Shown here: positions 17,181-25,835 of the stretch, one piece after another
Position numbering within the stretch: position 1 is the stretch's first letter
Layout of the letters: every line of letters starts with the position of its first letter
Source of the DNA: CAVTGO01 sp963734275
GTDB taxonomy: Bacteria > Actinomycetota > UBA4738 > HRBIN12
DNA: 64,000 nucleotides
Assembly (NCBI GenBank): GCA_963734275.1
Contig: CAVTGO010000010.1
Span: 62,001 to 126,000, forward strand
Direction of reading: 5' to 3'
The notes under the pieces: generated by a model
What the model saw: the letters and a program-made list of their open reading frames with translations, nothing else
Told to the model about the DNA's origin: nothing
Databases searched by the model: none
Program-made: the position numbers and the translations under genes

Positions 17181-18200
17181 CTAGGAGAGTGGAAGCGCGC
17201 CCTCGGCGACCACGCCGAGGTGGCGGTAGGCGCGCTCGGTGGCCACGCGGCCGCGCGGCGTGCGCTTCAGCAGGCCGAGCTGAAGCAGGTACGGCTCGTA
17301 GACGTCCTCGACGGTGTCGGTCTCTTCCCCCACCGCCGCGGCCAACGTGGACAACCCCACCGGTCCCCCGCCGAACGTGCTCACGACGGCCGACAGGATC
17401 GCGAGGTCGAGCTTGTCCAGACCCGCCTCGTCCACCTCGAACAGTTCCAGGCCCGCCCGGGCGACCTCCTCGCTCACGACGCCGTCGTGGCGGACCTCGG
17501 CGAAGTCGCGCACGCGGCGCAGGAGGCGGTTCGCCACGCGCGGGGTGCCGCGGGAGCGCCGCGCGATCTGGTCCCCGCCCTCCTCGTCGACGCGCACGGC
17601 TAAGATCCCGGCCGAGCGCGTCACGATCCGCGCGAGGTCCTCCACGGAGTAGTAGTCCAATCGAGGCGAGAAGCCGAAGCGCTCCCGCAGCGGCAGCGTG
17701 ATCCTCCCCGGACGCGTGGTCGCGCCGACGAGCGTGAACCGCGGCAGGTCCAGGCGGATGCTCCGGGCGCTCGGGCCCTTGCCGAGCACGACGTCCAGCT
17801 TGAAGTCCTCGAGCGCCGGATAGAGCATCTCTTCGACCGGGCGCGGGATGCGGTGGATCTCGTCGACGAACAGGACATCGCCCTCCTCGAGGTTCGTGAG
17901 GATCGCCGCGAGGTCCCCTGGGCGGTCGAGTGCCGGCCCCGACGTCGGCTGGAACGCCGCACCCAGCTCGTTCGCCACGATCCCGGCGAGCGTCGTCTTG
18001 CCGAGGCCGGGCGGCCCGGAGAACAGGAGGTGATCCACGGTTTCGTGGCGCGCGCCGGCGCCGTCGATCAGCAGCGCGAGCTGCTCCTTGATCCGCTCCT
18101 GCCCAACGAACTCGTCGAGGCGACGAGGACGGAGCGCGGCGTCGAGCTCGAGCTCCTCGTCCGGGAGCTCGGCGTCGACGATCCGGGGCTCGTCGGTCAC
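17181..18200 (-). CDS. ruvB: Holliday junction DNA helicase RuvB
   Basis: 339 residues, the usual size. Walker A GPPGLGKTT, Walker B FVDEIHRIPRPVEE, sensor 1 GATTRPG, and the C-terminal winged helix with YLLQLGLLKRTPRGR. Motor that drives branch migration on RuvA-bound junctions. GTG 18200; a TAGGGT hexamer lies six bases before it at 18207-18212, overlapping the end of ruvA, so a secondary leaderless start for ruvB alone is possible. Follows ruvA by nine bases. Confidence 0.96.
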   Translation of the reverse strand: MTDEPRIVDAELPDEELELDAALRPRRLDEFVGQERIKEQLALLIDGAGARHETVDHLLFSGPPGLGKTTLAGIVANELGAAFQPTSGPALDRPGDLAAILTNLEEGDVLFVDEIHRIPRPVEEMLYPALEDFKLDVVLGKGPSARSIRLDLPRFTLVGATTRPGRITLPLRERFGFSPRLDYYSVEDLARIVTRSAGILAVRVDEEGGDQIARRSRGTPRVANRLLRRVRDFAEVRHDGVVSEEVARAGLELFEVDEAGLDKLDLAILSAVVSTFGGGPVGLSTLAAAVGEETDTVEDVYEPYLLQLGLLKRTPRGRVATERAYRHLGVVAEGALPLS

Positions 18201-18209
18201 ACCGTCACC

Positions 18210-18776
18210 CTATCCCCGACCAACGTTCTGGAGGGCCTCGCGCAGCAGGTCCTCGACGAGCCGGCCGTCGGTGGACAGGCCGATCATCGCCTCGCTCGCC
18301 TCGGGGGGCGAGAGCCCGAGCCCGAGCAGCGCCTCGCGGACGTCGGCGAGCGGACCGTCCACGATGACGACGTCGCCGCCGAGCCTGTCCTTCAGGTCCA
18401 GGACCACGCGCTGCGCGACCTTCTTGCCGACGCCGGGCACGATTGTGAGCGCGGCGACGTCGCCGGACGCGACCGCGCGCCGGAGCGCATCGGCCGACAG
18501 CACCGAGAGGAAGGACAGCGCGACCTTCGGACCCACACCGGTCACGGTGACGAGCAGGTCGAACAGCTCGCGCTCGGCGGCCGAGGGGAACCCGAACAGG
18601 GTCATGGAGTCATCGCGGACCACCATCCGCGTGAAGACCCGGGCGTGTTTCCCGACCGCCGGCAGTTTCGCGACCGTCGAGGCCGGCACCTGGACGTCGT
18701 ACCCGACGCCGCCGACCGAGATCACCACGCGCGCCCCGGCCTTCTCGGCGATCTCGCCCTCCAGGAACGAGATCAT
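18210..18776 (-). CDS. ruvA: Holliday junction DNA helicase subunit RuvA
   Basis: 188 residues: OB-fold domain starting MISFLEGEIAEK with VGGVGYDVQVP, two helix-hairpin-helix segments (LLVTVTGVGPKVALSFLS and ALTIVPGVGKKVAQRVVLDLK) and the C-terminal third domain that contacts RuvB (ALLGLGLSPPEASEAM). Binds the four-way junction. ATG 18776 overlaps the ruvC stop (ATGA). Confidence 0.95.
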   Translation of the reverse strand: MISFLEGEIAEKAGARVVISVGGVGYDVQVPASTVAKLPAVGKHARVFTRMVVRDDSMTLFGFPSAAERELFDLLVTVTGVGPKVALSFLSVLSADALRRAVASGDVAALTIVPGVGKKVAQRVVLDLKDRLGGDVVIVDGPLADVREALLGLGLSPPEASEAMIGLSTDGRLVEDLLREALQNVGRG

Positions 18777-19312
18777 CGCGCGGCCGCCTTGCGCAGGCGT
18801 GACTGCGTGAGGTGGCAGAGCGCCACGGCCACCGCATCCACGGCGTCGGCCTGCGACGGCACGTCCAGGAGGCCGTGGAGACGCACGAGGGCCTCGCGCA
18901 CCTGCGCCTTGTCGGCGTTGCCCTGCCCCGTGACGGCCATCTTCACCTCGAGCGGCCCGTACTCCTCGACGGCCAGCCCGGCCTGGGCCGCCGCGAGGAG
19001 CACGACCCCCGTGGCCCGCGCGACGTGCAGCGCGCTGTGAGCGTTCTTGTTCCAGGCGACCCGCTCGACGGCGACCGACTCGGGCCGGTGGGCCGCGATC
19101 GCCGCGGCGAGCGCCTCGTGGATCAGACGCAGGCGGTCCGCCTCGGGAAGCTCTCGGGAGGTCGAGACCGTGTCGGTGAACAGCAGCTCCGGCCGCCGGT
19201 CGCGCCTGCCGACCGCGGCGATGCCCAGCCGGGTCAACCCGGGATCCACCCCGAGCACGCACGAATCGAACACCTGTTCAGTCTCGGGGACTGAGGGGGC
19301 CGGGTCAAACAT
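18773..19312 (-). CDS. ruvC: Crossover junction endodeoxyribonuclease RuvC
   Basis: Resolves Holliday junctions. Catalytic acidic residues lie in LGVDPGLTRLG, ESVAVERVAW and the C-terminal ADAVDAVAVAL. The start is uncertain. ATG 19312 has GAGG six bases upstream and gives 179 residues with a non-conserved 18-residue leader. GTG 19258 gives MLGVDPGLTRLG, the usual RuvC N terminus, and would place the candidate LexA box at 19267-19280 just upstream of the coding region. I annotate the longer form because of its ribosome site. First gene of ruvCAB. Confidence 0.92.
   Translation of the reverse strand: MFDPAPSVPETEQVFDSCVLGVDPGLTRLGIAAVGRRDRRPELLFTDTVSTSRELPEADRLRLIHEALAAAIAAHRPESVAVERVAWNKNAHSALHVARATGVVLLAAAQAGLAVEEYGPLEVKMAVTGQGNADKAQVREALVRLHGLLDVPSQADAVDAVAVALCHLTQSRLRKAAAR
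19267..19280. promoter_or_regulatory. Candidate LexA box at the 5' end of ruvC
   Basis: CGAACACCTGTTCA keeps the GAAC-N4-GTTC core and matches 12 of 14 positions of the CGAACRNRYGTTYG SOS box used by actinobacteria and Bacillus. ruvCAB is LexA-controlled in mycobacteria, which supports the assignment; the core alone could occur once by chance in a window this size. Confidence 0.45.
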
Positions 19313-19338
19313 CCCGGACCTCGGCGTATCGTCGTGCC

Positions 19339-20064
19339 GTGAAGCGCGCGGAGTGGGAGGGCGAGGCCGAGAACTGGGTGGCCTGGGCCCGTACGGCAGG
19401 GCACGACGCCTACTGGGACTACGCCCCCTTGTTCTTCGATGACGTCGTCCCGGACCCGCGCGTGCGGACGCTGGAGGTCGGCTGCGGCGAGGGACGCGTC
19501 ACCCGCGACCTGCTCGACCGCCGTCACCGCGTGACGGGACTCGACGCGTCGCCCACGCTGATCACGGCGGCTTACGAGGCCGACGACCGAGCCGCGTACG
19601 TCCGAGCCGATGCGGCCGCTCTCCCATTCGCGAACGGCAGTTTCGACCTCATCGTCTCCTACAACTCGTTGATGGACTTCGACGACATGCCCCGGGCGGT
19701 GCGAGAGGCTGCGCGGGTCCTGGCATCGGGCGGGCATCTCGCTATGTGCGTCGTTCATCCGATCGCGGATGCGGGAGCCTTCGAGTCGCGGTCTGCGGCC
19801 TCGCCGTTCCACATCGAGGGCTCCTACTTCGCCGAGCGGTCATACCGGGAGACGTTCGAGCGAGACGGACTCAGGATGACCTTCTCGAGCATGGCGTACC
19901 CGCTCGAGGCGTACGCGCGAGCCCTCGAGGACGCCGGGTTCCTCATCGACAGGATCCGCGAACCGGCGGCGCCCGCCGACGTGATCGAGCGCGACCCCCC
20001 GGAAGCGAGGTGGGCGCGCATACCTCTCTTCCTCTTTCTGCGGGCACTGAAACCACCCCGCTGA
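19339..20064 (+). CDS. Class I SAM-dependent methyltransferase
   Basis: 241 residues with a Rossmann-fold methyltransferase core: motif I LEVGCGEGRVTRDL, the acidic loop VTGLDASPTLI, motif II/III DAAALPFANGSFDLIVSYN and the post-motif RVLASGGHLAMCVVHPI. Belongs to the Methyltransf_11 group; the substrate cannot be read. Transcribed away from ruvC with only 26 bases between the two start codons. TATCGT at 19327-19332 is six bases before GTG 19339, the leaderless spacing. Converges on yebC with an 11-base gap. Confidence 0.85.
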   Translation: MKRAEWEGEAENWVAWARTAGHDAYWDYAPLFFDDVVPDPRVRTLEVGCGEGRVTRDLLDRRHRVTGLDASPTLITAAYEADDRAAYVRADAAALPFANGSFDLIVSYNSLMDFDDMPRAVREAARVLASGGHLAMCVVHPIADAGAFESRSAASPFHIEGSYFAERSYRETFERDGLRMTFSSMAYPLEAYARALEDAGFLIDRIREPAAPADVIERDPPEARWARIPLFLFLRALKPPR

Positions 20065-20075
20065 GAGCCGGCGGC

Positions 20076-20831
20076 CTAGCCGAGCTCGGCCATCATCGAC
20101 TCGGGGATGTCGAAGTTGGCGTAGACCTCCTGCACGTCGTCGAGCTCCTCGAGGGCCTCGAGCAGGGCAAGGATCTGCTTCGCCTGGCCGCCCTCGACCG
20201 GCACCGTGTTCTGGGGCAGCATCGTGAGCTCGGCCGAGAGCATCGGGATCCCCGCGGCCTCCAGCGCGCCTCGGACCGCGCCGAGGGCCGTCGGATCGGT
20301 CGTGATCTCCCACGTGCTCTCCGAGTCGGAAAGGTCGTCCGCCCCGGCTTCGAGCGCGATCTCGAGCAGCTTGTCCTCGTCGGGCGCCTGATCCTTCTCG
20401 ACCTGGATCGAGCCCTTGCGCGCGAACATCCACGCCGTGCTGCCGGACTCGCCGAGGTTGCCGTTGTGACGCGTGAACGCGTGGCGGACCTCCTGCGCCG
20501 TGCGGTTGCGGTTGTCCGTCAGCGTCTCGACGAACAGCGCCACGCCTCCGGGACCGTACCCCTCGTACGACACCTCCTCGTACCGGGCCCCACCCTCGAG
20601 CTCGCCGGTCCCGCGTTTGATCGCGCGCTCGATGTTGTCGTTCGGCACCGAGGCGGCCCGCGCCTTGTCGATCGCCGTGGCGAGCGTCATGTTCGCCTTC
20701 GGATCGCCGCTGCCGCCCTCGCGGGCCGCGACCTCGACGAACCGCATCAGCTTGCCGAACTCGTTGCTGCGCTTCGCGTCCGCCGCGCCTTTCTTGCGCT
20801 TGATCGTCGCCCACTTCGAATGGCCCGACAT
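20076..20831 (-). CDS. yebC: YebC/PmpR family protein (translation factor TACO1-like)
   Basis: 251 residues from ATG 20831 with the invariant MSGHSKWATIKRKKGAADAKR N terminus, the central NDNIERAIKRGTGE and EGYGPGGVALFVETLTDN blocks and ARKGSIQVEK. Long described as a transcriptional regulator, more recently as a factor that relieves ribosome stalling. A GTG six bases earlier is in frame, but ATG has GGAAGG seven bases upstream. Follows pdxT with its ribosome site inside the pdxT end. The order pdxS-pdxT-yebC is conserved in actinobacteria. Confidence 0.95.
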   Translation of the reverse strand: MSGHSKWATIKRKKGAADAKRSNEFGKLMRFVEVAAREGGSGDPKANMTLATAIDKARAASVPNDNIERAIKRGTGELEGGARYEEVSYEGYGPGGVALFVETLTDNRNRTAQEVRHAFTRHNGNLGESGSTAWMFARKGSIQVEKDQAPDEDKLLEIALEAGADDLSDSESTWEITTDPTALGAVRGALEAAGIPMLSAELTMLPQNTVPVEGGQAKQILALLEALEELDDVQEVYANFDIPESMMAELG

Positions 20832-20833
20832 GT

Positions 20834-21391
20834 TCACACCTTCCCGAGGAGGTACGCGTGGAGCCGCGACTCGCCGACGAGCTCCGGGTGGAAGGAGGCC
20901 ACGATGAGGCTCCCCTGCTCCAGGACGACCGGATGCCCCTCATGCTCGGCCAGGATCCGCACCCCCTGCCCGACCTCTTCGACCAGCGGCGCGCGGATGA
21001 AGACGCCCCGGACCGGATGGTCGACGCCCTCGACGACCAGGTCGGCCTCGAACGAGTCCACCTGGCGGCCATAGGCGTTCCGGCGAACGGTGATGTCGAC
21101 GAGGGAAAGGAGCGGCTCGCCGCCCTCGACGCGCTCTGCCATCACGATCATGCCAGCACAGGTGCCGAGGACCGGCATCCCGCCGCGGGCGCGCTCCACG
21201 ATCGGCTCGACGAGGCCCGAGCTGTGCGCGAGCTTGGCGATGGTCGTGGACTCGCCGCCGGGGATCGCGAGGCAGTCGACCCGGGCGAGGTCCTCGGGCG
21301 TGCGGACCTCGATGGGCGTGGCGCCGGCGGCTTCGAACACGCGGGCGTGCTCGCGGAAATCGCCTTGGAGCGCGAGGACGCCGGCCTTCAC
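20834..21391 (-). CDS. pdxT: Glutaminase subunit PdxT of pyridoxal 5'-phosphate synthase
   Basis: 185 residues, class I glutamine amidotransferase fold: VLALQGDFREH at the N terminus, the nucleophile Cys in GTCAGMIVMA, and the His/Glu pair in SFHPELVGESR. Supplies ammonia to PdxS for de novo vitamin B6 synthesis. Four bases after pdxS, so expressed with it. Confidence 0.95.
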   Translation of the reverse strand: MKAGVLALQGDFREHARVFEAAGATPIEVRTPEDLARVDCLAIPGGESTTIAKLAHSSGLVEPIVERARGGMPVLGTCAGMIVMAERVEGGEPLLSLVDITVRRNAYGRQVDSFEADLVVEGVDHPVRGVFIRAPLVEEVGQGVRILAEHEGHPVVLEQGSLIVASFHPELVGESRLHAYLLGKV

Positions 21392-21395
21392 GCGC

Positions 21396-22283
21396 CTACC
21401 AGCCTCGGGTCTGGAGCAGACCCTCCTCGCCGAGGTCCTTGATGTCGATGCCGACCATCGGCTCGCCGAGACCGCGCGAGACCTTCGCCAGCACGTCAGG
21501 ATCGGCGAAGTGCGTGGTGGCCTCGACGATGGCGCGGGCGCGCGGCGCGGGATCCTCGGACTTGAAGATACCCGAACCGACGAACACGCCGTCCACGCCG
21601 AGCTGCATCATGAGTGCCGCGTCGGCCGGCGTCGCGAGCCCGCCGGCGGCGAAGTTGACGAGCGGGAGACGGCCCTGCTCCGCGACCTGACGCACGAGCT
21701 CCACCGGCGCGCCGAGATCCTTGGCGGCGCCCACGTGCTGCTCGGGACGGAGCGTCGTCAGCCATCCGATCTCGCGGATCATCGTGCGCTGGTGCCGGAC
21801 GGCCTCGACGACGTTCCCGGTGCCGGCCTCGCCCTTGGTACGGATCATGGCCGCGCCCTCCGAGATGCGCCGGAGGGCCTCGCCGAGGTTCCGGGCACCG
21901 CACACGAACGGGACGGTGAACGCCCACTTGTCGATGTGGTGCTCCTCGTCCGCGGGCGTGAGGACCTCGGACTCGTCCACGTAGTCCACCCCGAGCGCCT
22001 GGAGGATCTGCGCCTCGACGAAGTGCCCGATCCGCGCCTTGGCCATCACGGGGATCGAGACGGCGTTCATGATCTCCTCGACCTTGGTGGCGTCGGCCAT
22101 CCGCGCCACACCGCCCTCGGCGCGGATATCGGCGGGGACACGCTCGAGCGCCATGACGGCGACGGCGCCCGCGTCCTCGGCGATCGTGGCCTGCTCGGCG
22201 GTGGTGACGTCCATGATGACGCCACCCTTGAGCATCTCGGCCAGCCCGGACTTCACGCGGAAGGTGCCGGTCTCGCGCTCCAC
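21396..22283 (-). CDS. pdxS: Pyridoxal 5'-phosphate synthase subunit PdxS
   Basis: 295 residues from GTG 22283, which has GGAGGG about nine bases upstream; the long in-frame extension beyond it has no family similarity. Seen: GLAEMLKGGVIMDVTTAEQA, AVAVMALERVPADIRAEGGVARM, PVMAKARIGHFVEAQILQ, VDYVDESEVLTPADEE and LPLVNFAAGGLATPADAAL. Condenses ribose 5-phosphate, glyceraldehyde 3-phosphate and ammonia from PdxT to PLP. First gene of pdxS-pdxT-yebC; divergent from the sulfotransferase-like gene. Confidence 0.96.
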   Translation of the reverse strand: MERETGTFRVKSGLAEMLKGGVIMDVTTAEQATIAEDAGAVAVMALERVPADIRAEGGVARMADATKVEEIMNAVSIPVMAKARIGHFVEAQILQALGVDYVDESEVLTPADEEHHIDKWAFTVPFVCGARNLGEALRRISEGAAMIRTKGEAGTGNVVEAVRHQRTMIREIGWLTTLRPEQHVGAAKDLGAPVELVRQVAEQGRLPLVNFAAGGLATPADAALMMQLGVDGVFVGSGIFKSEDPAPRARAIVEATTHFADPDVLAKVSRGLGEPMVGIDIKDLGEEGLLQTRGW

Positions 22284-22390
22284 GGGTATCCCCCTCCTTC
22301 GGCGACCGATTCGGCGGAACGCCTGCTGGAACGAGTGTACCGCCGGGCCAGGCGCCCCTGTGGCTCGAAGACCTGCCCTAAGCTCGGGAC

Positions 22391-23092
22391 GTGAGCACCC
22401 CGGCGCGCCTCGCCTACGAGCTGAAGACGATCGTCGCGCGGTACCCCTCGGTGGCGCTTCCCGTGCAGCGGTTGCGCGGGCGAGGCGAGGTGCTGACCGA
22501 CGACACCGAGATCGTGATCGAGTCCTTCCCACGGTGCGCCTCGTCGTTCGCGGTCGCGGCGTTCCGGCTGGCGCAGGAACCGCACGCGAGCCGGATCGCA
22601 CACCACACCCACACGCCGGCGCAGGTCCTCGCGGCCGCCCGCCGGGGCGTGCCCGCCCTCGTGCTGCTGCGGGTTCCCGAGGACGCCGTGCTGTCGCACG
22701 TGGTCTTCAGTCCGGAGCTGACGCCCGAGACCTCGCTCCGCGGGTACATCCGCTTCCACGAGCCCTTGCTCCGCGCCCGGCGGCAGTTCGTGACCGGGAC
22801 GTTCGAGGAGGTGACCGGCGCGTTCGGCACCGTCATCGAGCGGGTGAACGCGCGGTTCGGGACGAGCTTCCGGCCCTTCGAGCACCGGCCCGAACACCTC
22901 GAGCGCCTGGACCGCGAGATCTTGGACGACTACGGCTCGCGAGCGCGCACCGGGGACGATCTCGTCCGAACGATCCCACTGCCCTCGCGGGACCGGGACG
23001 AGCGCAAGGAGCGTCTCCGCAGGGAGTACCGACGGGCTTCGGGCGAGCTCCGCGCGCGCGCCGAGGCCGCCTTCACGGCGCTGCTCCCGTGA
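22391..23092 (+). CDS. Sulfotransferase-like P-loop protein
   Basis: 233 residues. IVIESFPRCASSFAVAAF near residue 45 resembles the 5'-phosphosulfate-binding loop of sulfotransferases (typically YPKSGTTW), and VPALVLLRVPEDAVLSHVV resembles the strand and 3'-phosphate site (RDPRDAVVS). The remainder matches such folds in size. The acceptor is unknown, and the loop is atypical because it has Arg-Cys where Lys-Ser is usual. TAAGCT at 22379-22384 lies six bases before GTG 22391, indicating a leaderless transcript. Ends four bases before the convergent DUF3048 gene. Confidence 0.6.
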   Translation: MSTPARLAYELKTIVARYPSVALPVQRLRGRGEVLTDDTEIVIESFPRCASSFAVAAFRLAQEPHASRIAHHTHTPAQVLAAARRGVPALVLLRVPEDAVLSHVVFSPELTPETSLRGYIRFHEPLLRARRQFVTGTFEEVTGAFGTVIERVNARFGTSFRPFEHRPEHLERLDREILDDYGSRARTGDDLVRTIPLPSRDRDERKERLRREYRRASGELRARAEAAFTALLP

Positions 23093-23096
23093 CGGG

Positions 23097-24194
23097 TCAG
23101 CGCGTCGCGTCGAACTCGGCCGAGCTCGGCAACAACTCCACCCATGTCCGGCCGGGGCGGAGCGGGATGACCGTGCCGTCCCGCGTCACAAAACGTGTCA
23201 CGTCCCCGAGGCTCGCCCGTTCCCACCTGCCGACGATCATGCGCCCGTCGCGGAAGACGTAGGCCTTGCCGCGGCCGACGAGCTCGACCTCCGGTGTGTC
23301 GCTCCCCACCGGGACCATCGCGTCGACGATCTGGACCACGACGTTGACCGCCGAGATCCGGGCGCCCGCCTCGTCCAGGTGCGGATCATCCCCGTGGGCG
23401 CGCACCCAGGTGGAGGTCCGCGCGTCCCACGACCAGTACACGTCCGAGTAGGTGGGGGAGAACGGGAGGTGGATCGTGTTCGCGCGCCGGGACTTCCCGG
23501 CGAGCTCCGTGGAGTACGAGAAGATCGGTGCGGGGGCCTCTGCCCCTTCGGCGGCGGCCTCGAGCAGAGCCGAGGTGTCCGCGTAGAGGTTGTGCGGGGC
23601 CACGCGGCCCGGATCGCGCACGTACGCGGCTCCGCCGTCGGTCTCGTCCAGCGGTACGAGGTCCGCCGACTCGATCGCGCGGACCACGCCCGGCGCACCG
23701 CCCGAGTACGCGAGCACGGGGACGCCGAACTGCGACAGCACGTCCGGATCCACGTTGCGCGCACTGCGGACCGGGCCGACCCGGTCGTCCTCGCCGCACT
23801 GGTAGATCACGATGAAGCGCGTGATGCCGCCCTCGACCGGCTCCTCGTAGACGATATCGGCCGACTGCAGCCCGGCCTGCGGCCGCGCGTCGGGCAGGTT
23901 CTCCACCTTCACCGCCAGCGCGGGACGCTGCGGGATCTGTCCGTCGGGCGCCTCGGTTCCCTTCAGCGGGCACCGAGGGGCCGGCGGGGCCGCCTCGTCG
24001 CCGGGGAGCCGGTCTCCGAGCCCGACGGTGGCCATCGCCTGGCGGACGAAGGCCGGAGCCTGCTGCGGGAAGAGCGCGAAGTAGCCGAACGCGCCACCCG
24101 CGACGACCGCGAGCGTGGCGCCGGTCGCGACGAGCTTGCCGCGGCGGGTGAGCTTTCCGCGCGCGTGGGAGGACGCGGGAGGGGAAGCGGGCAT
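23097..24194 (-). CDS. DUF3048 (YerB-like) secreted or membrane-anchored protein
   Basis: 365 residues: basic N terminus, one membrane/signal segment (about residues 20-40, GKLVATGATLAVVAGGAFGYF), then the two-part DUF3048 domain with RPALAVKVENLPDARPQAGL, DIVYEEPVEGGITRFIVIYQ, VGPVRSARNVDPDVL and, at the C terminus, TRFVTRDGTVIPLRPGRTWVELLP. Homologous to B. subtilis YerB, a lipoprotein of unknown function; there is no lipobox here, so it looks membrane-anchored. AGGAGG precedes ATG 24194, and a TAGCAT hexamer in the preceding 125-base gap is a candidate -10 element. Confidence 0.88.
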   Translation of the reverse strand: MPASPPASSHARGKLTRRGKLVATGATLAVVAGGAFGYFALFPQQAPAFVRQAMATVGLGDRLPGDEAAPPAPRCPLKGTEAPDGQIPQRPALAVKVENLPDARPQAGLQSADIVYEEPVEGGITRFIVIYQCGEDDRVGPVRSARNVDPDVLSQFGVPVLAYSGGAPGVVRAIESADLVPLDETDGGAAYVRDPGRVAPHNLYADTSALLEAAAEGAEAPAPIFSYSTELAGKSRRANTIHLPFSPTYSDVYWSWDARTSTWVRAHGDDPHLDEAGARISAVNVVVQIVDAMVPVGSDTPEVELVGRGKAYVFRDGRMIVGRWERASLGDVTRFVTRDGTVIPLRPGRTWVELLPSSAEFDATR

Positions 24195-24319
24195 GCGGTC
24201 GGGACCTCCTGGGGTCGCGGGCGGTATCCGGGGGCCAGCCGGCCGCCTGGGCCGGGACCCGGGATGCTACCGGCCGGCCGGCCGGCCCTCAACGACCCCG
24301 GGCCAGTTCTCCGGGATCG

Positions 24320-25228
24320 TCACATCTCCTCCAGACGCCGGATCCGCTCCTCGATCGGCGGGTGCGTTGAGAAGAGCTTCTCCAGGGTGCCCATGTGCTC
24401 GCCCTGGACCCGTGACGGCTGGTTCAGCCACAGATGCGCGGTGGCGTTGTTGGCCGAATGCATCGGGATCGTCGCGCCCGCCGCGATCTTGCGGAGCGCG
24501 GCGACCAGCCCCGGCGGATACCGGGTGAGCATCGCGCCCTGCGCGTCCGCGAGGAACTCCCTCTGGCGCGACACCGAGAACCGGATGATCTGCGCGGCGA
24601 TCGGCGCGAGGACCAGCAGCACGATCCCCACGGCGAACAGGATCGCCCCGGCCCCCCCGCCGCCGCTGTCGCTCCCGCGACGGCCGCGGAACCCGCCCCA
24701 CAACCACGAGCGCATGAAGAACTCCGAGATCAAGATGATCGCTCCGGCGAGCGTCGCGACCACGGTGCCGACCAGGATGTCGCGGTCCACGACGTGCGCG
24801 AGCTCGTGACCCACAACGCCCTCGAGCTCCACCCGGTTGAGCGTCGCGAGCAGCCCCTCGGTCACCGCGATCGAGGCGTGCTCGGGATCGCGACCGGTAG
24901 CGTAGGCGTTCGGCGCCTGCTCGGGGACGATGTAGACCTTCGGCTTCGGGATGCCCGCCGCGATCGCCAGGCCCTCGACGATGTTGTGCAGTCGGGCGTG
25001 CTCCTCGGGCGAGGCCGGCCGGGCGCGGGTGGACGCGAGGACGATCCGGTCCCCGTAGCGGTAGGAGCCGAACGCCATGAACGCGGCGATCGCGAGCGCC
25101 ACCACCAGGCCCACGACTCCCGCGTCGTAGAGCTGACCCAGGACGTAGCCGAGCAGACCGAGGACGACGAACGCTCCGAGGATGAGCAGGTAGGTCCGGC
25201 GCTTGTTGGCGGTGATCTGCTCGTACAC
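24320..25228 (-). CDS. htpX: HtpX-like membrane zinc metalloprotease (M48)
   Basis: 302 residues. Two N-terminal membrane helices (about 15-55), the zinc motif HELAH in GVVGHELAHVVDRDIL, further helices around residues 165-235, and the third zinc ligand region QREFLADAQGAML. Cytoplasm-facing quality-control protease for membrane proteins. C terminus FSTHPPIEERIRRLEEM is typical of the family. GTG 25228 lies seven bases after lemA; HtpX and LemA are frequently paired. Confidence 0.93.
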   Translation of the reverse strand: MYEQITANKRRTYLLILGAFVVLGLLGYVLGQLYDAGVVGLVVALAIAAFMAFGSYRYGDRIVLASTRARPASPEEHARLHNIVEGLAIAAGIPKPKVYIVPEQAPNAYATGRDPEHASIAVTEGLLATLNRVELEGVVGHELAHVVDRDILVGTVVATLAGAIILISEFFMRSWLWGGFRGRRGSDSGGGGAGAILFAVGIVLLVLAPIAAQIIRFSVSRQREFLADAQGAMLTRYPPGLVAALRKIAAGATIPMHSANNATAHLWLNQPSRVQGEHMGTLEKLFSTHPPIEERIRRLEEM

Positions 25229-25235
25229 GGGTCCC

Positions 25236-25793
25236 CTAGGAGAACTCGACCGCGGAGGGTCCGCGCGCGGGATCCTCGATGTCGAAGAACTCGCGCTCGC
25301 CGAAACCGAAGGGCTCGGCGATCAGGTTCGCGGGGAACGACTTGACCAGCGTGTTCAGCCGCATGACCTGATCGTTGTAGAACTGGCGCGAGTACGCGAT
25401 CTTCGACTCGGTCCCCGTGAGCTCCTCTTGGAGCGCGAGGAAGTTCTGGTTCGCCTTCAGGTCCGGGTACGCCTCGGCGACAGCCAGGAGCTGGCGGAGC
25501 CCCGTCGTGATCTGGTTCTCGGCCTGCGCCTGATCGGGGATCGCGGTCGCGTCGAGCGCGCGGGCGCGTGCCCGCGTGACGCGCTCGAACAGGTCGCGCT
25601 CGTGCGAGGCGTAGCCCTGGACGGTCGTGACCAGGTTGGGGATCAGGTCGTAGCGGCGTCGTAGCTGCACATCGATCTGGGACCAGCCGTTCTCGACGCG
25701 CTTCTGCAAGGCGACGAGCCGGTTGTAGACCAACACCCCGGCGACCAGCGCCACGACCACGATCCCGAGGACGATCCACACCCAGACCGGCAC
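25236..25793 (-). CDS. lemA: LemA family protein
   Basis: 185 residues: one N-terminal helix (WVWIVLGIVVVALVAGVLVYN) then the LemA coiled domain with LQKRVENGWSQIDVQLRRRYDLIPNLV split by conserved VENxWxxIDVxLxxRxDLIPNLV spacing, and the C-terminal YNDQVMRLNTLVKSFPANLIA. Function unknown; usually beside HtpX-type proteases. TAGGAT at 25800-25805 is six bases before GTG 25793, so the lemA-htpX transcript is probably leaderless. Confidence 0.93.
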   Translation of the reverse strand: MPVWVWIVLGIVVVALVAGVLVYNRLVALQKRVENGWSQIDVQLRRRYDLIPNLVTTVQGYASHERDLFERVTRARARALDATAIPDQAQAENQITTGLRQLLAVAEAYPDLKANQNFLALQEELTGTESKIAYSRQFYNDQVMRLNTLVKSFPANLIAEPFGFGEREFFDIEDPARGPSAVEFS

Positions 25794-25835
25794 GGCCGCA
25801 TCCTAGCAACGGGGCCTCGGGAGGTGGCTCGGGCG

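Noticed and set aside
24272..24287. GGCCGG repeats as a terminator of htpX
   Set aside because: The stretch is a self-complementary dinucleotide-like repeat with no loop or T-run; GC-rich background can produce it.
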